Shown piece by piece: positions 18,086 to 29,048 of a stretch of DNA of 64,000 nt. Below the pieces are notes generated by a model. That model saw nothing but the letters and a program-made list of their open reading frames with translations, ran no database searches and had not been told where the DNA came from. Origin of the DNA: Rubrivivax sp. (GTDB lineage Bacteria > Pseudomonadota > Gammaproteobacteria > Burkholderiales > Burkholderiaceae_C); assembly GCA_021298085.1 (NCBI GenBank), contig JAJTDE010000006.1:1-64000 (forward strand), written 5' to 3'. Positions within the stretch are counted from its first letter, which is position 1. Each line of letters opens with the position of its first letter. The translations under genes and the position numbers were made by a program.

Positions 18086-18943
18086 ATGATTGAGAACCGC
18101 CCCCTGGCCACGTTCCTGGCCCACCTCACGCTGATCATCGGCGTGCTGACGGTGGCATTCCCCGTCTACATCACCTTTGTGGCCAGCACCCAGACGGCCA
18201 CGCAGATCGTGCAGAACGTGCCGATGTCGTTGCTGCCGGGCGACAACTTCATCAACAGCTACCGATTTGCGCTGTTTGGCGGTGTCACCGAATACGGCAC
18301 ACCGGTGCCGGCCGCACTGCCCATGCTGACCGTCAGCCTGATCAGTGCACTGATCATCGCCATCGGCAAGATCTGCATCTCGCTCCTGTCGGCCTTTGCG
18401 GTGGTCTATTTCCGCTTTCCCGGGCGCAGCCTGGTGTTCTGGATGATCTTTGTCACCTTGATGCTGCCAGTGGAGGTTCGCATCCTGCCCACCTACCAGG
18501 TCGTCAGTGACCTGGGCATGCTCAACAGCTACGCCGGCCTGACGATCCCGCTGATCGCCAGCGCCACCGCCACCTTCCTGTTCCGGCAGTTCTTCCTGAC
18601 GGTGCCCGATGAGCTGGTGGAGGCCGCACGCATCGACGGCGCCGGGCCCATGCGCTTCTTCAAGGATGTGCTGCTGCCCTTGTCCACCACGTCGATCGCG
18701 GCGCTCTTTGTGATCCAGTTCATCTACGGCTGGAACCAGTACCTGTGGCCGCTGCTGATGACCACCGACGAAGCCATGTATCCGGTGGTCATGGGCATCA
18801 AGCGCATGATCAGCGGCGGCGATGCCGCCACCGAGTGGAATGCGGTCATGGCCACAGCCATGCTGGCGATGATTCCGCCGGCCCTGGTGGTGATCCTGAT
18901 GCAGCGATGGTTCGTCAAGGGCCTGGTCGATACCGAAAAATAA
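18086..18943 (+). CDS. ugpE: glycerol-3-phosphate ABC transporter permease UgpE
   Basis: The second permease of the importer, 285 residues from the ATG at 18086 ([20 protein letters not shown], matching the usual UgpE N-terminus). A GTG at 18074 would add four residues. Several membrane segments are followed by the EAA loop [20 protein letters not shown] (residues ~179-198). It works with UgpA and the ATPase UgpC. It is followed 11 bases later by ugpC. Confidence 0.94.
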   Translation: MIENRPLATFLAHLTLIIGVLTVAFPVYITFVASTQTATQIVQNVPMSLLPGDNFINSYRFALFGGVTEYGTPVPAALPMLTVSLISALIIAIGKICISLLSAFAVVYFRFPGRSLVFWMIFVTLMLPVEVRILPTYQVVSDLGMLNSYAGLTIPLIASATATFLFRQFFLTVPDELVEAARIDGAGPMRFFKDVLLPLSTTSIAALFVIQFIYGWNQYLWPLLMTTDEAMYPVVMGIKRMISGGDAATEWNAVMATAMLAMIPPALVVILMQRWFVKGLVDTEK

Positions 18944-18954
18944 CGAGGATATTC

Positions 18955-20036
<1,082 letters not shown>

Positions 20037-20037
<1 letters not shown>

Positions 20038-20822
20038 TGCAGCGCGCCGCCATGCCGATCACTCCCCCGTCTGATGCCATGCTCGAGCCCTGGCCCTACC
20101 CCTTCTGGGTCGCACACCGGGGTGCCGGCAAGCTCGCCCCCGAAAACACGCTGGCGGCTTTCCGCGTCGGCGCCAGCCACGGCTACCGCGCCTTTGAATG
20201 CGACGTGAAGCTGTCGTCCGACGACCAGCCCTTCCTGCTGCACGACGCCACGCTCGACCGCACCGCCAACAGCCGCGGCCTGGCCGGGCAACACCCCTGG
20301 GCCGTGCTGTCACGCGCCGACGTGGGCAGCTGGCACAGCCGCACCTACGCCGGCGAACCACCGCCCAGCCTGGAGGCCATCGCGCGCTTTGTGCGGGCCA
20401 ACCAGTTCGACCTCAACATCGAGATCAAGCCCACCCCCGGCACCGAGCGTCACACCGGCCATGTGGTCGGCGAAGCCGTGCTGACGCTGTGGGAAGGCGC
20501 CGAGCGCTGGCCATTATTCAGCTCGTTCCAACCCGACGCCCTGGCCGGCGCCCAGGAAACCGCCCCGCAGGTGCCCCGCGCGCTGCTGCTGGACACCTTG
20601 TGGGAAGGCTGGGAACGGGTGGCGGCGTCGCTGGGCTGCCGTGCCATCGTGACCAACTACGGGTTGATAAGCCGTGAGCTGATCAACCAGTCGCACCGCT
20701 CGGGTTGGCGTGTGCTGGTGTATACCGTCAATGACCCGTCGCCCGCTCAGTGGCTGCAAGGGCTCGGGGTCGACGGCATCATCACGGACGCGGTGGACCG
20801 CTTTTCGCCGCACCCTCGTTGA
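20037..20822 (+). CDS. ugpQ: glycerophosphodiester phosphodiesterase UgpQ
   Basis: A cytoplasmic GDPD-family enzyme of 261 residues that hydrolyses imported glycerophosphodiesters to glycerol-3-phosphate and alcohol. The family signature HRGAGKLAPENTLAAF is at residues ~27-42, with metal/catalytic residues in FECDVKLSSD and LLHDATLDRT, and the later IEIKPTPG. Start codon ATG overlaps the ugpC stop (TGATG), showing coupling; ATGs at 20052 and 20079 are alternatives. Its last 41 bases overlap the 3' end of the convergent MFS gene. Confidence 0.93.
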
Positions 20823-22179
20823 CGTCGGGCTCGGCCAACCCAGCCGCCGGTGGTGGCGCTGCACCGACCTTGTCCCCCACCCCCTGCGGCAGTGCAGCCG
20901 GCGAGGGCAAGGTCCTGACGCCCCTGACCACCGGGTTGTGCCAGGCCCAGCCGGCCACCAGCAATGAACCGACGCCGGCAAACGCCAAGGCCGCCCTCAA
21001 GTCAACGTGTTCACCCAGCCAGCCTCCCAGCAGGGCACCTGGGCCGGCAGGCAGCAGCATCAGCCAACGCATGGTGCTGGTCATGCGCCCAAGCAGCGGT
21101 GCAGGGGTAACCGCCTGGCGCAAGGCCAGAAAGTTGATGAAGGTCAGCACCGCCCCAAAGCCGAAGCACAGCAACATCGCCGCAAACATCCACGGCCCCC
21201 AGGCCGACACAGGTGCCACACTGCACAGGCACCAACCGACACCGGCCACGCCCAGGCCCACCACCAGCGCCGGGCCCACGCCCCACGCGGCGGACAGCCG
21301 CTTGCCCCAGACACTGGCGGCCACCGTGCCGACCCCGAGCCCCACAAAGCTCACACCCACATCGGCCTCGCTCATGCCGAGGGTACGCGTGGCAAAGAGG
21401 ATCTGCACCACCACGGCGGCGTAATGGCACATCTGCCACAGGCCCATGGTGACCGCCAGCGCCACGAGCAACGGTGTATTGAGCACAAAGCGCAGGCCCG
21501 CCTTGAGTTCACCGACAAAGTCGGCTCGGGCCACCGGCTGGATGACTTCGACCACCCTCAATCCCCGCAGGATCACCACCGAGAACAGCAGCGCCAGGGC
21601 GTCGATCAGCAAGGCCACGGGCGCGCTCACCGCCTTGATCAGCGCACCGGCCAGGCCGGGCCCGACCACCTCAGAGCCTGAGCTGGCCAGCGCATTCTTG
21701 GCGTGCGCCTCCACCAGCCGCTCTCGCGGCACCACCTGCGTCAGCACGATCTGCGCGGCCGTGCCGGCTACCACGTGCACACTGCCCAGCACAAAACCCA
21801 CCGCGTACATCCAGGGCATGGTCAGCCAACCGGCCCACCACGCCAGTGGCACCGTGGCCAGCGCCACCGCCAGCAAGGCTTCGCCTGCCACGTACACGGG
21901 CAACTTGCGGACACGGTCCAGCCAGACGCCGGCCGGCAGCGACAACAGCACAAAGGGCAGCAGCTCAAACGCCGTGAGCAGCCCCATCTGCACCGGCGAG
22001 GCCTTCAGCAGCAGGGCCGCCGTCAAGGGGAGCGCCAGCATGCTGACCTGCCCGCCCAGCGAGCTGATCAGGATCGAGGAAAACAGACGCCGGTAGGCAC
22101 GGTCACGCAGCAGGTCGTCCGGCGGCAGGCGCCACCGCCATGACAGCCACCGGTTGAACGTCTCCCGCACCCTGTTCAA
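20782..22179 (-). CDS. MFS transporter, EntS-like (MFS_3 type)
   Basis: A 465-residue inner-membrane protein with about twelve hydrophobic segments, beginning after LRDRAYRRLFSSILISSLGGQ and with a Major Facilitator loop LPAGVWLDRVRKLPVY between segments 2 and 3. This resembles the MFS_3/enterobactin-exporter EntS group, so drug or metabolite efflux is likely; the substrate cannot be told. The start is a TTG with AGGA five bases upstream; a GTG three codons later is possible. It is 18 bases after argJ and probably co-transcribed. Its 3' end overlaps ugpQ by 41 bases on the opposite strand. Confidence 0.85.
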   Translation of the reverse strand: MNRVRETFNRWLSWRWRLPPDDLLRDRAYRRLFSSILISSLGGQVSMLALPLTAALLLKASPVQMGLLTAFELLPFVLLSLPAGVWLDRVRKLPVYVAGEALLAVALATVPLAWWAGWLTMPWMYAVGFVLGSVHVVAGTAAQIVLTQVVPRERLVEAHAKNALASSGSEVVGPGLAGALIKAVSAPVALLIDALALLFSVVILRGLRVVEVIQPVARADFVGELKAGLRFVLNTPLLVALAVTMGLWQMCHYAAVVVQILFATRTLGMSEADVGVSFVGLGVGTVAASVWGKRLSAAWGVGPALVVGLGVAGVGWCLCSVAPVSAWGPWMFAAMLLCFGFGAVLTFINFLALRQAVTPAPLLGRMTSTMRWLMLLPAGPGALLGGWLGEHVDLRAALAFAGVGSLLVAGWAWHNPVVRGVRTLPSPAALPQGVGDKVGAAPPPAAGLAEPDVNEGAAKSGPPRP

Positions 22180-22197
22180 GGCGTCCTGGTGGGCGGC

Positions 22198-23436
22198 TCA
22201 GCTGCGGTAGTCGGCATTGATGCTGACGTACTCGTGCGAGAAATCGCAAGTCCAGATGGTGGCTTCGGCATCACCGCGGCCCAGGCCCACGCGCACGGTG
22301 ATCTCGCTGTTCTTCATCACACGCTGGCCATACTCTTCACGGTAGGCCGGGTGACGGCCACCACGGGTGGCCACGTGCACGTCGTCCAGGTGCAGGTCGA
22401 TCAGCGACTGATCGAGGTCGTCGATACCGGCGTAGCCCACCGCCGCCAGGATGCGACCGAGGTTGGGGTCGCTGGCAAAGAAGGCTGTCTTGACGAGCGG
22501 CGAGTGCCCGATGGCGTAGGCCACTTGACGGCACTCCTGGACACTGCGCCCACCACTGACCTTCACCGTGATGAACTTGGTGGCACCTTCGCCATCGCGC
22601 ACGATGGCCTGCGCCAGTTGCTGCGCGACCTCAATGACCACGGCCCGCAAGGCCTGGCCTTCGTCGCTGCCGAGTGACTCGATCAGCGGAAGCGGCGACT
22701 GCTGCGTGGCCACCATCACAAAGGAATCGTTGGTGGACGTGTCGCCATCGATGGTGATGCTGTTGAAGCTGGCATCCGCTGCTTCGCGCACCAATTGCTG
22801 TACCAGCCCGGGTGCCAGTCGTGCATCGGTGGCCAGGAAGCCCAGCATGGTGGCCATGTTGGGGCGGATCATGCCCGCACCCTTGGAGATGCCGGTGACG
22901 GTGATCGGGTGGCCGCCAATATTGACTCGGCGGCTGGCTGCCTTGGGCAGGGTGTCGGTGGTCATGATGCCGTAGGCGGCATCGAGCCAGCGGTGACCAT
23001 CCAGCCCGGCCAGCGCGGCCGGCAAGCCCGCCACCAGTCTGTCGACGGGCAGAGTTTCCAGGATGACCCCTGTGGAGAACGGCAGGATCTGCTGTGGGCG
23101 AACACCCATCAGCGACGCCAGGGCAGCGCAGGTCTGGCGCGCACGGGCCAGCCCGTCCTCGCCGGTCCCGGCATTGGCGTTGCCGGTGTTGATGACCAAG
23201 GCACGGATTTCCTGGCCCGGCTCCGCCAGGGACAGGTGCTCACGGCACAGCTGGACGGGCGCGGCACAGAAGCGGTTGCGGGTGAATACGCCAGCCACCT
23301 GTGCGCCAGGCGCCAGTTCAAACACCACCAGGTCACGGCGGTTGGCCTTGCGGATACCGGCCTCGGCCACGCCGATGCGCAGGCCGGCCACGGGCTGGAG
23401 GCTGGAGGCCTCAGGGACCAGCAGATTGACGGCCAT
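22198..23436 (-). CDS. argJ: bifunctional glutamate N-acetyltransferase/N-acetylglutamate synthase ArgJ
   Basis: A 412-residue ArgJ. It transfers the acetyl group from N-acetylornithine to glutamate in the cyclic arginine pathway. The self-cleavage site is visible as [19 protein letters not shown], where the Thr of ATML becomes the catalytic N-terminus of the beta chain. Other family stretches include [26 protein letters not shown] and the C-terminus [16 protein letters not shown]. The ATG has GAGGAG upstream. It lies downstream of secA in the same direction; the other arginine gene here is argB at 42.6-43.5 kb. Confidence 0.97.
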   Translation of the reverse strand: MAVNLLVPEASSLQPVAGLRIGVAEAGIRKANRRDLVVFELAPGAQVAGVFTRNRFCAAPVQLCREHLSLAEPGQEIRALVINTGNANAGTGEDGLARARQTCAALASLMGVRPQQILPFSTGVILETLPVDRLVAGLPAALAGLDGHRWLDAAYGIMTTDTLPKAASRRVNIGGHPITVTGISKGAGMIRPNMATMLGFLATDARLAPGLVQQLVREAADASFNSITIDGDTSTNDSFVMVATQQSPLPLIESLGSDEGQALRAVVIEVAQQLAQAIVRDGEGATKFITVKVSGGRSVQECRQVAYAIGHSPLVKTAFFASDPNLGRILAAVGYAGIDDLDQSLIDLHLDDVHVATRGGRHPAYREEYGQRVMKNSEITVRVGLGRGDAEATIWTCDFSHEYVSINADYRS

Positions 23437-23562
23437 GGGGAACTCCTCAGGTGGGGCTGGACAGGTTCACAGGGCTGTGGCGCTCAGGCCGCCCCCCGCC
23501 TCCCGCCCCACAAGGGTCAGGCTGACGACAGACGACCTGTCGGCGTAGGCGCGCAGCAGGAC

Positions 23563-26316
23563 TCAGCTGAGCTTGCCGTGGCACAGCTTGTACTTCTTGC
23601 CACTGCCACAGGGGCACGGGTCGTTGCGGCCGACTCGCGGCACCTCGGCCACGGTGGTGGCAGGGTCCGTCTCGGCGCTGACGCTGCCATCTTCGTTGGG
23701 GTGGGTGTAGGTGACGTTGCTGACCTGCGTCGCCCGTTCCTCGATGGCTTCGGCCGCCTGGGACACTTCTTCCTGGGTCTGGATGCGCACCGTGAGCAGC
23801 GTCCGGGTGACTTCCATCTTCACCACGTCAAGCAGCTGGGCAAACAGTTCAAACGCCTCGCGCTTGTATTCCTGCTTCGGGTTCTTCTGGGCATAGCCAC
23901 GCAGGTGGATGCCCTGGCGCAGGTAATCCAGCGCAGCCAGGTGCTCGCGCCAGTGCGAATCCATGCTCTGCAGCAGGACCATGCGCATGAACGGTGCAAA
24001 CTGCTCGATACCGACCACATCCAGCTTCTCCTGGAACACCCTGTCGCCTTCGGCGGTGACCTTCTCCAGGATGTCGTCGTCAGTGATGGAGTCGCTGCCG
24101 GCCACCGCAGACTGCAGCGGCAGCTCCAGACGCCATTCCTCGCGCAGCGTCTTCTCCAGGGCCGGCAGGTCCCACTGCTCTTCCATGCTCTCGGCCGGCA
24201 CATGGGCGCGAACGACATCGGTCAGGGCGCTGCGCCGCAGGTTGCCGATCTGTTCGACCATCGACGCCGAGCTGGCCTCGAGGATGTCGTTGCGCTGCTG
24301 GTAGATGACCTTGCGCTGGTCGTTGGAGACGTCGTCGTATTCGAGCAGCTGCTTGCGGATGTCGAAGTTGCGCGCCTCGACCTTGCGCTGCGCACCTTCG
24401 ATGCTGCGGGAGACGATACCGGCCTCGATGGCCTCGCCCTCGGGCATCTTCAGGCGGTCCATGATGGCGCGCACGCGGTCACCCGCGAAGATGCGCATCA
24501 GGGGGTCGTCCAGGCTCAGGTAGAAGCGGGAAGAGCCAGGGTCACCCTGGCGGCCGGAACGGCCACGCAGCTGGTTGTCGATGCGGCGGCTCTCGTGCCG
24601 CTCGGTCGCGATGATACGAAGGCCACCCAGCGACTTGACCTGGTCGTGCAGGCCCTGCCACTCGTCCTTCAGCTGCTGCGCACGGGCAGCCTTGGTGGCG
24701 TCATCGATGGTCGGGTCGGCCTCGAGAAACTGGATCTGCTTTTCCACATTGCCGCCGAGCACGATGTCGGTGCCGCGGCCAGCCATGTTGGTGGCGATGG
24801 TGATCATGCCAGGGCGGCCAGCCTGGGCCACGATCTCAGCCTCCTTCGCGTGCTGCTTGGCGTTCAGCACCTGGTGGGGCAGCTTCGCCTTGGTCAGCAA
24901 GGTCGAGACGAGTTCGGAGTTCTCGATGGAGGTGGTGCCCACCAGCACCGGCTGACCACGTTCATGACAGTTGCGGATGTCCGCCAGCACCGCATCGTGC
25001 TTTTCCGGCGCCGTCTTGTAGATGAGGTCCAGCTCGTCCTTGCGCACCGTGGGCTTGTTGGGCGGAACGACCACCGTTTCCAGGCCGTAGATCTCCTGGA
25101 ACTCGTAGGCTTCGGTATCGGCCGTGCCCGTCATGCCACCCAGCTTGCTGTACAGCCGGAAGTAGTTCTGGAAGGTCACCGAGGCCATGGTCTGGTTCTC
25201 GGCCTGGATCTGAACCTTTTCCTTCGCCTCGACGGCCTGGTGCAGGCCATCGCTCCAGCGGCGTCCCGTCATCAGGCGGCCAGTGAACTCGTCGACGATG
25301 ATGACTTCGCCACTCTGCACGACGTAGTGCTGGTCACGGTGGTAGAGGTTGCGGGCACGCAGCGCGGCGTACACGTGGTGCATCAGCGCGATGTTGGCCG
25401 CGTCGTACAGGCTGGCGCCTTCGGCCAGCAGGCCATTGGCCACCAGCAGCTTCTCCGCGTTTTCGTGGCCCGCTTCCGTCAGGAAGATCTGGTGCTGCTT
25501 TTCGTCGACGGTGAAATCACCGGGCTCGATCACACCTTCGCCGGTACGAGGGTCGGCTTCGCCAATCTGCTTCTTCAGCAGCGGCGCGATGCTGTCGACC
25601 TTCAGGTAGAGGTCGGTGTGGTCTTCGGCCTGGCCGCTGATGATCAGCGGCGTGCGTGCCTCGTCGATCAGGATGGAATCCACCTCGTCGACGATCGCGT
25701 AATGCTGCCCACGCGCCATCACCCGGTCGGCGGTCTCGTAGACCATGTTGTCGCGCAGGTAGTCGAAGCCAAACTCGTTGTTGGTGCCGTAGGTGACGTC
25801 GGCCGCAAAGGCCTGCTGCTTTTCCTCCCGGCCCATGCCGGGGACGTTGACGCCCACGGTCAGGCCCAGGAAACCATACAGGCGACCCATCCACTCGGCA
25901 TCACGGCGGGCCAGGTATTCGTTGACCGTCACCAGGTGCACGCCTTTGCCGGCCAAGGCATTCAGGTAGACCGGCAAGGTGGCCATCAGCGTCTTGCCTT
26001 CACCCGTGCGCATCTCGGCGATCTTGCCCTGGTGCAGCGCCATGCCGCCCATCAGCTGGACATCGAAATGGCGCATGCGCAAGGTGCGCTTGCCGGCCTC
26101 GCGCACCACCGCAAAGGCTTCAGGCAGAAGGTCGTCCAGGGATTCGCCCTGGGCGAGGCGGGCCTTGAAGCTGTCGGTGGAGGCACGCAGCTCCTGGTCA
26201 GAAAGCTTCTCGAACCGGGGTTCGAGCGCGTTGATCTGCTCCACCGTGCGCTGGTAAGTCTTCAGGAGCCGGTCGTTGCGGCTACCGAAAAGAGAGGTCA
26301 AAAACTTGGGCAACAT
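23563..26316 (-). CDS. secA: preprotein translocase ATPase SecA
   Basis: A 917-residue SecA, the motor driving proteins through SecYEG. From the ATG at 26316 the protein begins [19 protein letters not shown] as in other SecA proteins. Walker A is [11 protein letters not shown], the DEAD-like box is [21 protein letters not shown], and helicase motifs include [14 protein letters not shown] and [18 protein letters not shown]. The C-terminus has the zinc-binding SEC-C motif [14 protein letters not shown], which contacts SecB. A 217-base gap upstream probably holds its promoter. The start has no clear Shine-Dalgarno sequence, which is odd for such a highly expressed gene. Confidence 0.98.
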   Translation of the reverse strand: MLPKFLTSLFGSRNDRLLKTYQRTVEQINALEPRFEKLSDQELRASTDSFKARLAQGESLDDLLPEAFAVVREAGKRTLRMRHFDVQLMGGMALHQGKIAEMRTGEGKTLMATLPVYLNALAGKGVHLVTVNEYLARRDAEWMGRLYGFLGLTVGVNVPGMGREEKQQAFAADVTYGTNNEFGFDYLRDNMVYETADRVMARGQHYAIVDEVDSILIDEARTPLIISGQAEDHTDLYLKVDSIAPLLKKQIGEADPRTGEGVIEPGDFTVDEKQHQIFLTEAGHENAEKLLVANGLLAEGASLYDAANIALMHHVYAALRARNLYHRDQHYVVQSGEVIIVDEFTGRLMTGRRWSDGLHQAVEAKEKVQIQAENQTMASVTFQNYFRLYSKLGGMTGTADTEAYEFQEIYGLETVVVPPNKPTVRKDELDLIYKTAPEKHDAVLADIRNCHERGQPVLVGTTSIENSELVSTLLTKAKLPHQVLNAKQHAKEAEIVAQAGRPGMITIATNMAGRGTDIVLGGNVEKQIQFLEADPTIDDATKAARAQQLKDEWQGLHDQVKSLGGLRIIATERHESRRIDNQLRGRSGRQGDPGSSRFYLSLDDPLMRIFAGDRVRAIMDRLKMPEGEAIEAGIVSRSIEGAQRKVEARNFDIRKQLLEYDDVSNDQRKVIYQQRNDILEASSASMVEQIGNLRRSALTDVVRAHVPAESMEEQWDLPALEKTLREEWRLELPLQSAVAGSDSITDDDILEKVTAEGDRVFQEKLDVVGIEQFAPFMRMVLLQSMDSHWREHLAALDYLRQGIHLRGYAQKNPKQEYKREAFELFAQLLDVVKMEVTRTLLTVRIQTQEEVSQAAEAIEERATQVSNVTYTHPNEDGSVSAETDPATTVAEVPRVGRNDPCPCGSGKKYKLCHGKLS

Positions 26317-26533
26317 GCGTGGGAGGCGTCGGTTGGAGCATCGGGCGCGCTGGAGCAGCGCGAACAAACCAGCTGATGTCAGGGCGGCGCGGAGAAAACC
26401 AAGGCTGGGATGGAATCAACAGCACGCCGCCGTCAACCCGTGCCCAAGACACACAGATCAACCGGACACTTTATCACCCGGTTCGGGTGCCTGGGCAGGT
26501 TGGCCTGTGCACGTCAGGCCCTGGGGCCTGTGA

Positions 26534-27547
26534 TCAGCGGCGGCCCGTTGCCGCGGTGGGCGGCGTCTCGGCGCGACCGGCCAGGAATCGGGCAGGGTCT
26601 TGCGGGACGCCCTCCACGAGCACCTCGAAGTGCAGGTGCGGCCCGGTCGAGCGGCCTGAGCTGCCCACCTCGGCGATCTTCTGCCCCTTCTTCACCAGCT
26701 CACCCTGCTTGACCACGATGCGCGACGCATGGGCATAGCGCGTCACGAGTTGATTGCCGTGGTCGACCTCCACCACGTTGCCGTAGGCAGGGTGGTACTC
26801 GACCAGACCCACCACGCCGCCCGCCGCAGCCATGATGGGCGTGCCAACGTCGGCAGGAAAGTCCAGCCCGGCATGCAGTGCAGGGCGGCCCGTGAAGGGG
26901 TCTCGACGGAACCCGAAACCCGAACCGATCTGCACGTCCACCGGCTTGGTGCTGGGCACCATCAGGTTGCGCAGCCGGGCCTCAAAGAGGCGCGATTCGA
27001 TCAGGGTGAAGATGTCAGCGGTGCGGTCGGCCGATTCATCCATGATGCTGGCCGTGGCCTGGAGTTGCTCCAGGCTGGGGCGGTCGACGGGGAGGTAGGG
27101 CCCCCCCTGGCCGCCGGAATCGGCAGGGCTGGGGTTCGGGCCACCCGTAGCCCCCGAGGCGGCAGGGGCGCCCGGTGAAGGGGCTAGTCGCCGCATGAGT
27201 TCGAGATCGGCCGGCTTGATACCTGCCACCGACGCCACCCGCTCACTGACGGCGTCAAGCCGGACCAGCTTGGCCTGCACCTCGCCCAGACGCTGTGCCA
27301 TCACGTCGAGGTTCTCGCGCAGGAAACGGTCACGTTGGGCAAACTCGTCGCGGACAACCAGCTTCACGATCTGGCTGACCACCGGCCAGCCTTCGCGTGC
27401 GGCCTTCTGGAACAGGTAGTGGTAGACCGTGCCTGAGAGCATCAGCATCAGCATCACCAGGACCACGCCTGCCAGCACCAGCTGCCACGCGCTCAGCTGA
27501 ACCATTCGACTGCGCGCCGCACCGCCGTGCATGATGAGAATCTGCAT
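26534..27547 (-). CDS. M23 (LytM-type) peptidoglycan endopeptidase, membrane-anchored
   Basis: A 337-residue envelope protein: a membrane segment near residues 18-42 (LVLAGVVLVMLMLMLSG), a coiled-coil-like region (~60-110), a Gly/Pro-rich linker, then a peptidase M23 domain. Zinc and catalytic residues are visible in HAGLDFPADVGTPI, YAHASRI and GRSTGPHLHFEVLVEG. It either cleaves peptidoglycan cross-links or acts as an activator such as NlpD/EnvC; the intact His/Asp set suggests an active enzyme. The ATG at 27547 is preferred over the upstream start at 27562. It precedes secA, as in many betaproteobacteria. Confidence 0.9.
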   Translation of the reverse strand: MQILIMHGGAARSRMVQLSAWQLVLAGVVLVMLMLMLSGTVYHYLFQKAAREGWPVVSQIVKLVVRDEFAQRDRFLRENLDVMAQRLGEVQAKLVRLDAVSERVASVAGIKPADLELMRRLAPSPGAPAASGATGGPNPSPADSGGQGGPYLPVDRPSLEQLQATASIMDESADRTADIFTLIESRLFEARLRNLMVPSTKPVDVQIGSGFGFRRDPFTGRPALHAGLDFPADVGTPIMAAAGGVVGLVEYHPAYGNVVEVDHGNQLVTRYAHASRIVVKQGELVKKGQKIAEVGSSGRSTGPHLHFEVLVEGVPQDPARFLAGRAETPPTAATGRR

Positions 27548-27583
27548 CGCTGGGCCTTCCATGCAGCCCTTGCGGGCCGTCGG

Positions 27584-27659
27584 TGGTGCCGGCTTTCGGA
27601 ATCGAACCGAAGACCTTCCGCTTACAAGGCGGGTGCTCTACCAACTGAGCTAAGCCGGC
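27584..27659 (-). tRNA. tRNA-Thr (anticodon UGU)
   Basis: A complete 76-nt cloverleaf on the minus strand, with a 7-bp acceptor stem GCCGGCT/AGCCGGC and discriminator A. It has a D-arm with AGCTCAGTTGGTAGAGC and an anticodon stem-loop CCGCCTTGTAAGCGG giving anticodon TGT. The T-arm is GGTTCGATTCC, and the 3' CCA is encoded. The tRNA lies between sspB and the M23 peptidase gene, in the same direction. Confidence 0.97.
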
Positions 27660-27697
27660 TTCAGGGCCGGGACTGCAGCGTCCCGCCCACTGTGAAA

Positions 27698-27716
27698 CCA
27701 GGCTCGACGAGCCTGG
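27698..27716 (-). terminator. hairpin between sspB and tRNA-Thr, weak terminator candidate
   Basis: Perfect 8-bp stem with a 3-base loop (27709-27716 with 27698-27705), followed on the minus strand by TTTC. The T-run is short, so termination of the sspB transcript here would be partial. It also lies between the putative tRNA promoter and the tRNA. Confidence 0.4.
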
Positions 27717-27736
27717 GCACAAGACACTCTCGGAAC

Positions 27737-27764
27737 CTTGTACGGCGGCTTGGCCAGCCGTCAA
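27737..27764 (-). promoter_or_regulatory. candidate sigma-70 promoter for tRNA-Thr
   Basis: On the minus strand TTGACG (27759-27764) and TACAAG (27737-27742) are separated by 16 bases. They match the -35 at five of six and the -10 at four of six positions. They are about 78 bases before the tRNA 5' end. A hairpin lies in the intervening leader. Confidence 0.35.
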
Positions 27765-27783
27765 GGAACGCTCACAACGCCAT

Positions 27784-28284
27784 CTACTTGATCCGCTTCA
27801 GCACAGGCCGCGACCCCGGGCTGGGCGGAGGTTCATCATCATCCGACACACTCGCAGCGCCCGCCGAGCCGCGGTCGTCCACCACGGCCAGATGCGGGGT
27901 GGACGAAGGGGCTGCCCCCGCCTTTGGCTGGGTTGTCGATGCTACCGCGTCTGACACGGGCGCTGGAAAGGCCATGCCCTGCCCATTTTCCCGCGCATAG
28001 ATCGCCACCACGTGGTTGACGGGCACGACGATCTCTCGCGCAACGCCACCAAACCGGGCCTTGAACTCGATGAATTCATTGCCCAGCTTCAAGGCGCTCG
28101 TGGCCTCGAAGCCGACGTTCAGCACAATCTCGTTGTTCTTGACGTACTCGGCCGGAACCTGGACGTCGGCATCGACGTGAACCGCGAGATACGGCGTGAA
28201 GCCGTTGTCGGTACACCACTCGTGGAGTGCACGAATCAGGTAGGGGCGCGTCGACGTGCCCGAGTCTGTGCTGATGCTGGACAT
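27784..28284 (-). CDS. sspB: ClpXP specificity-enhancing factor SspB
   Basis: A 166-residue adaptor that delivers ssrA-tagged proteins to ClpXP. The folded domain (residues ~10-112) shows STRPYLIRALHEWCTDNGFTPYLAVHVD at the start and EIVLNVGFEATSALKLGN, typical of SspB. A disordered Pro/Ser/Ala linker follows, then a short basic tail PVLKRIK, which in SspB proteins binds the ClpX N-domain. The gene begins 14 bases after sspA, and the pair is an operon as in E. coli. Confidence 0.95.
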   Translation of the reverse strand: MSSISTDSGTSTRPYLIRALHEWCTDNGFTPYLAVHVDADVQVPAEYVKNNEIVLNVGFEATSALKLGNEFIEFKARFGGVAREIVVPVNHVVAIYARENGQGMAFPAPVSDAVASTTQPKAGAAPSSTPHLAVVDDRGSAGAASVSDDDEPPPSPGSRPVLKRIK

Positions 28285-28298
28285 CGTGCGGCGGCGCG

Positions 28299-28910
28299 TT
28301 ACTTGCGCATCACCTTTTCAGAAGGTGTCAATGCTTCAATGTAGGCCGGGCGCGAGAAGATGCGCTCGGCGTACTTGAGCAGCGGTGCCGCGTTCTTTGA
28401 CAGCTCGATGCCGTAGTAATCAAGACGCCACAGCAGCGGCGCAATGGCAACGTCCAGCATGGAGAAGTCGTCCCCCAGCATGTACTTGTTCTTCAGGAAG
28501 ATCGGGGCGAGCTGCGTCAGGCGGTCACGGATCTGTTCGCGGCCTTTTTCCAGCTGCTTCTCGGTGGCCTTGACGCCACGTCCTTCCAGCATGTTCACGT
28601 GAGAGAAGAGTTCTTTCTCGAAATTGAACAGGAACAGACGGACACGCGCGCGAGCCACAGGGTCACCTGGCATCAGCTGCGGGTGGGGGAAGCGCTCATC
28701 GATGTACTCGTTGACGATGTGCGATTCGTAAAGGATCAGGTCGCGCTCGACGAGGATAGGAACCTCGTTGTAGGGGTTCATCAGCGCGATGTCTTCGGGC
28801 TTGGCAAAGAGATCCACGTCGCGGATCTCGAAATCCATGCCCTTCTCAAACAGAACAAACCGGCAGCGGTGCGAATACGGGCAGGTGGTACCGGAGTAGA
28901 GAACCATCAT
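28299..28910 (-). CDS. sspA: stringent starvation protein A (GST-fold)
   Basis: A 203-residue glutathione-S-transferase-like protein that binds RNA polymerase in enterobacteria. The N-terminal thioredoxin-like part starts MVLYSGTTCPYSHRCRFVLFEKGM, then EVPILVERDLILYESHIVNEYIDERFPHPQLMPGDP; the C-terminal helical domain ends before PSEKVMRK. ATG ATG at 28910/28907 are equivalent candidate starts with AGGA upstream; the longer frame is not supported. It follows the bc1 genes, a common arrangement in betaproteobacteria, but is separated by a strong hairpin. Confidence 0.94.
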   Translation of the reverse strand: MMVLYSGTTCPYSHRCRFVLFEKGMDFEIRDVDLFAKPEDIALMNPYNEVPILVERDLILYESHIVNEYIDERFPHPQLMPGDPVARARVRLFLFNFEKELFSHVNMLEGRGVKATEKQLEKGREQIRDRLTQLAPIFLKNKYMLGDDFSMLDVAIAPLLWRLDYYGIELSKNAAPLLKYAERIFSRPAYIEALTPSEKVMRK

Positions 28911-29000
28911 GGCGGGAAAATCCTGTCGTTGACACCAGGGCCTGTGCCCCTCAAACAGCAAGCGCAGTGGAACCCTCTAGGCTACCACTGCGCTGATGGT

Positions 29001-29041
29001 CTCCAGGTTCTGCGCCTGCCGAAGGCGCAGTCACCCTGGAG
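29001..29041. terminator. compound hairpin between petC and sspA
   Basis: An 8-bp inner stem with a 5-base loop (29010-29017 with 29023-29030) is nested within a perfect 7-bp outer stem (29001-29007 with 29035-29041). There is no U-tract on either strand. It may slow or end the petC transcript with Rho, or protect the mRNA 3' end. The structure is seen directly; the role is inferred. Confidence 0.45.
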
Positions 29042-29048
29042 CAGCGAT

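Noticed and set aside
22795-26376. 1193-codon open frame on the plus strand antisense to secA and argJ
   Set aside because: Long antisense frames are expected opposite GC-rich codon-biased genes. It has no recognisable domain, and secA/argJ on the other strand are unambiguous. The same applies to the long plus-strand frame 13290-15359 opposite the DUF3683 gene.
26510-26533. 6-7 bp hairpin just after the M23 peptidase stop as a terminator
   Set aside because: The loop is very short and no T-run follows, so I do not call it.
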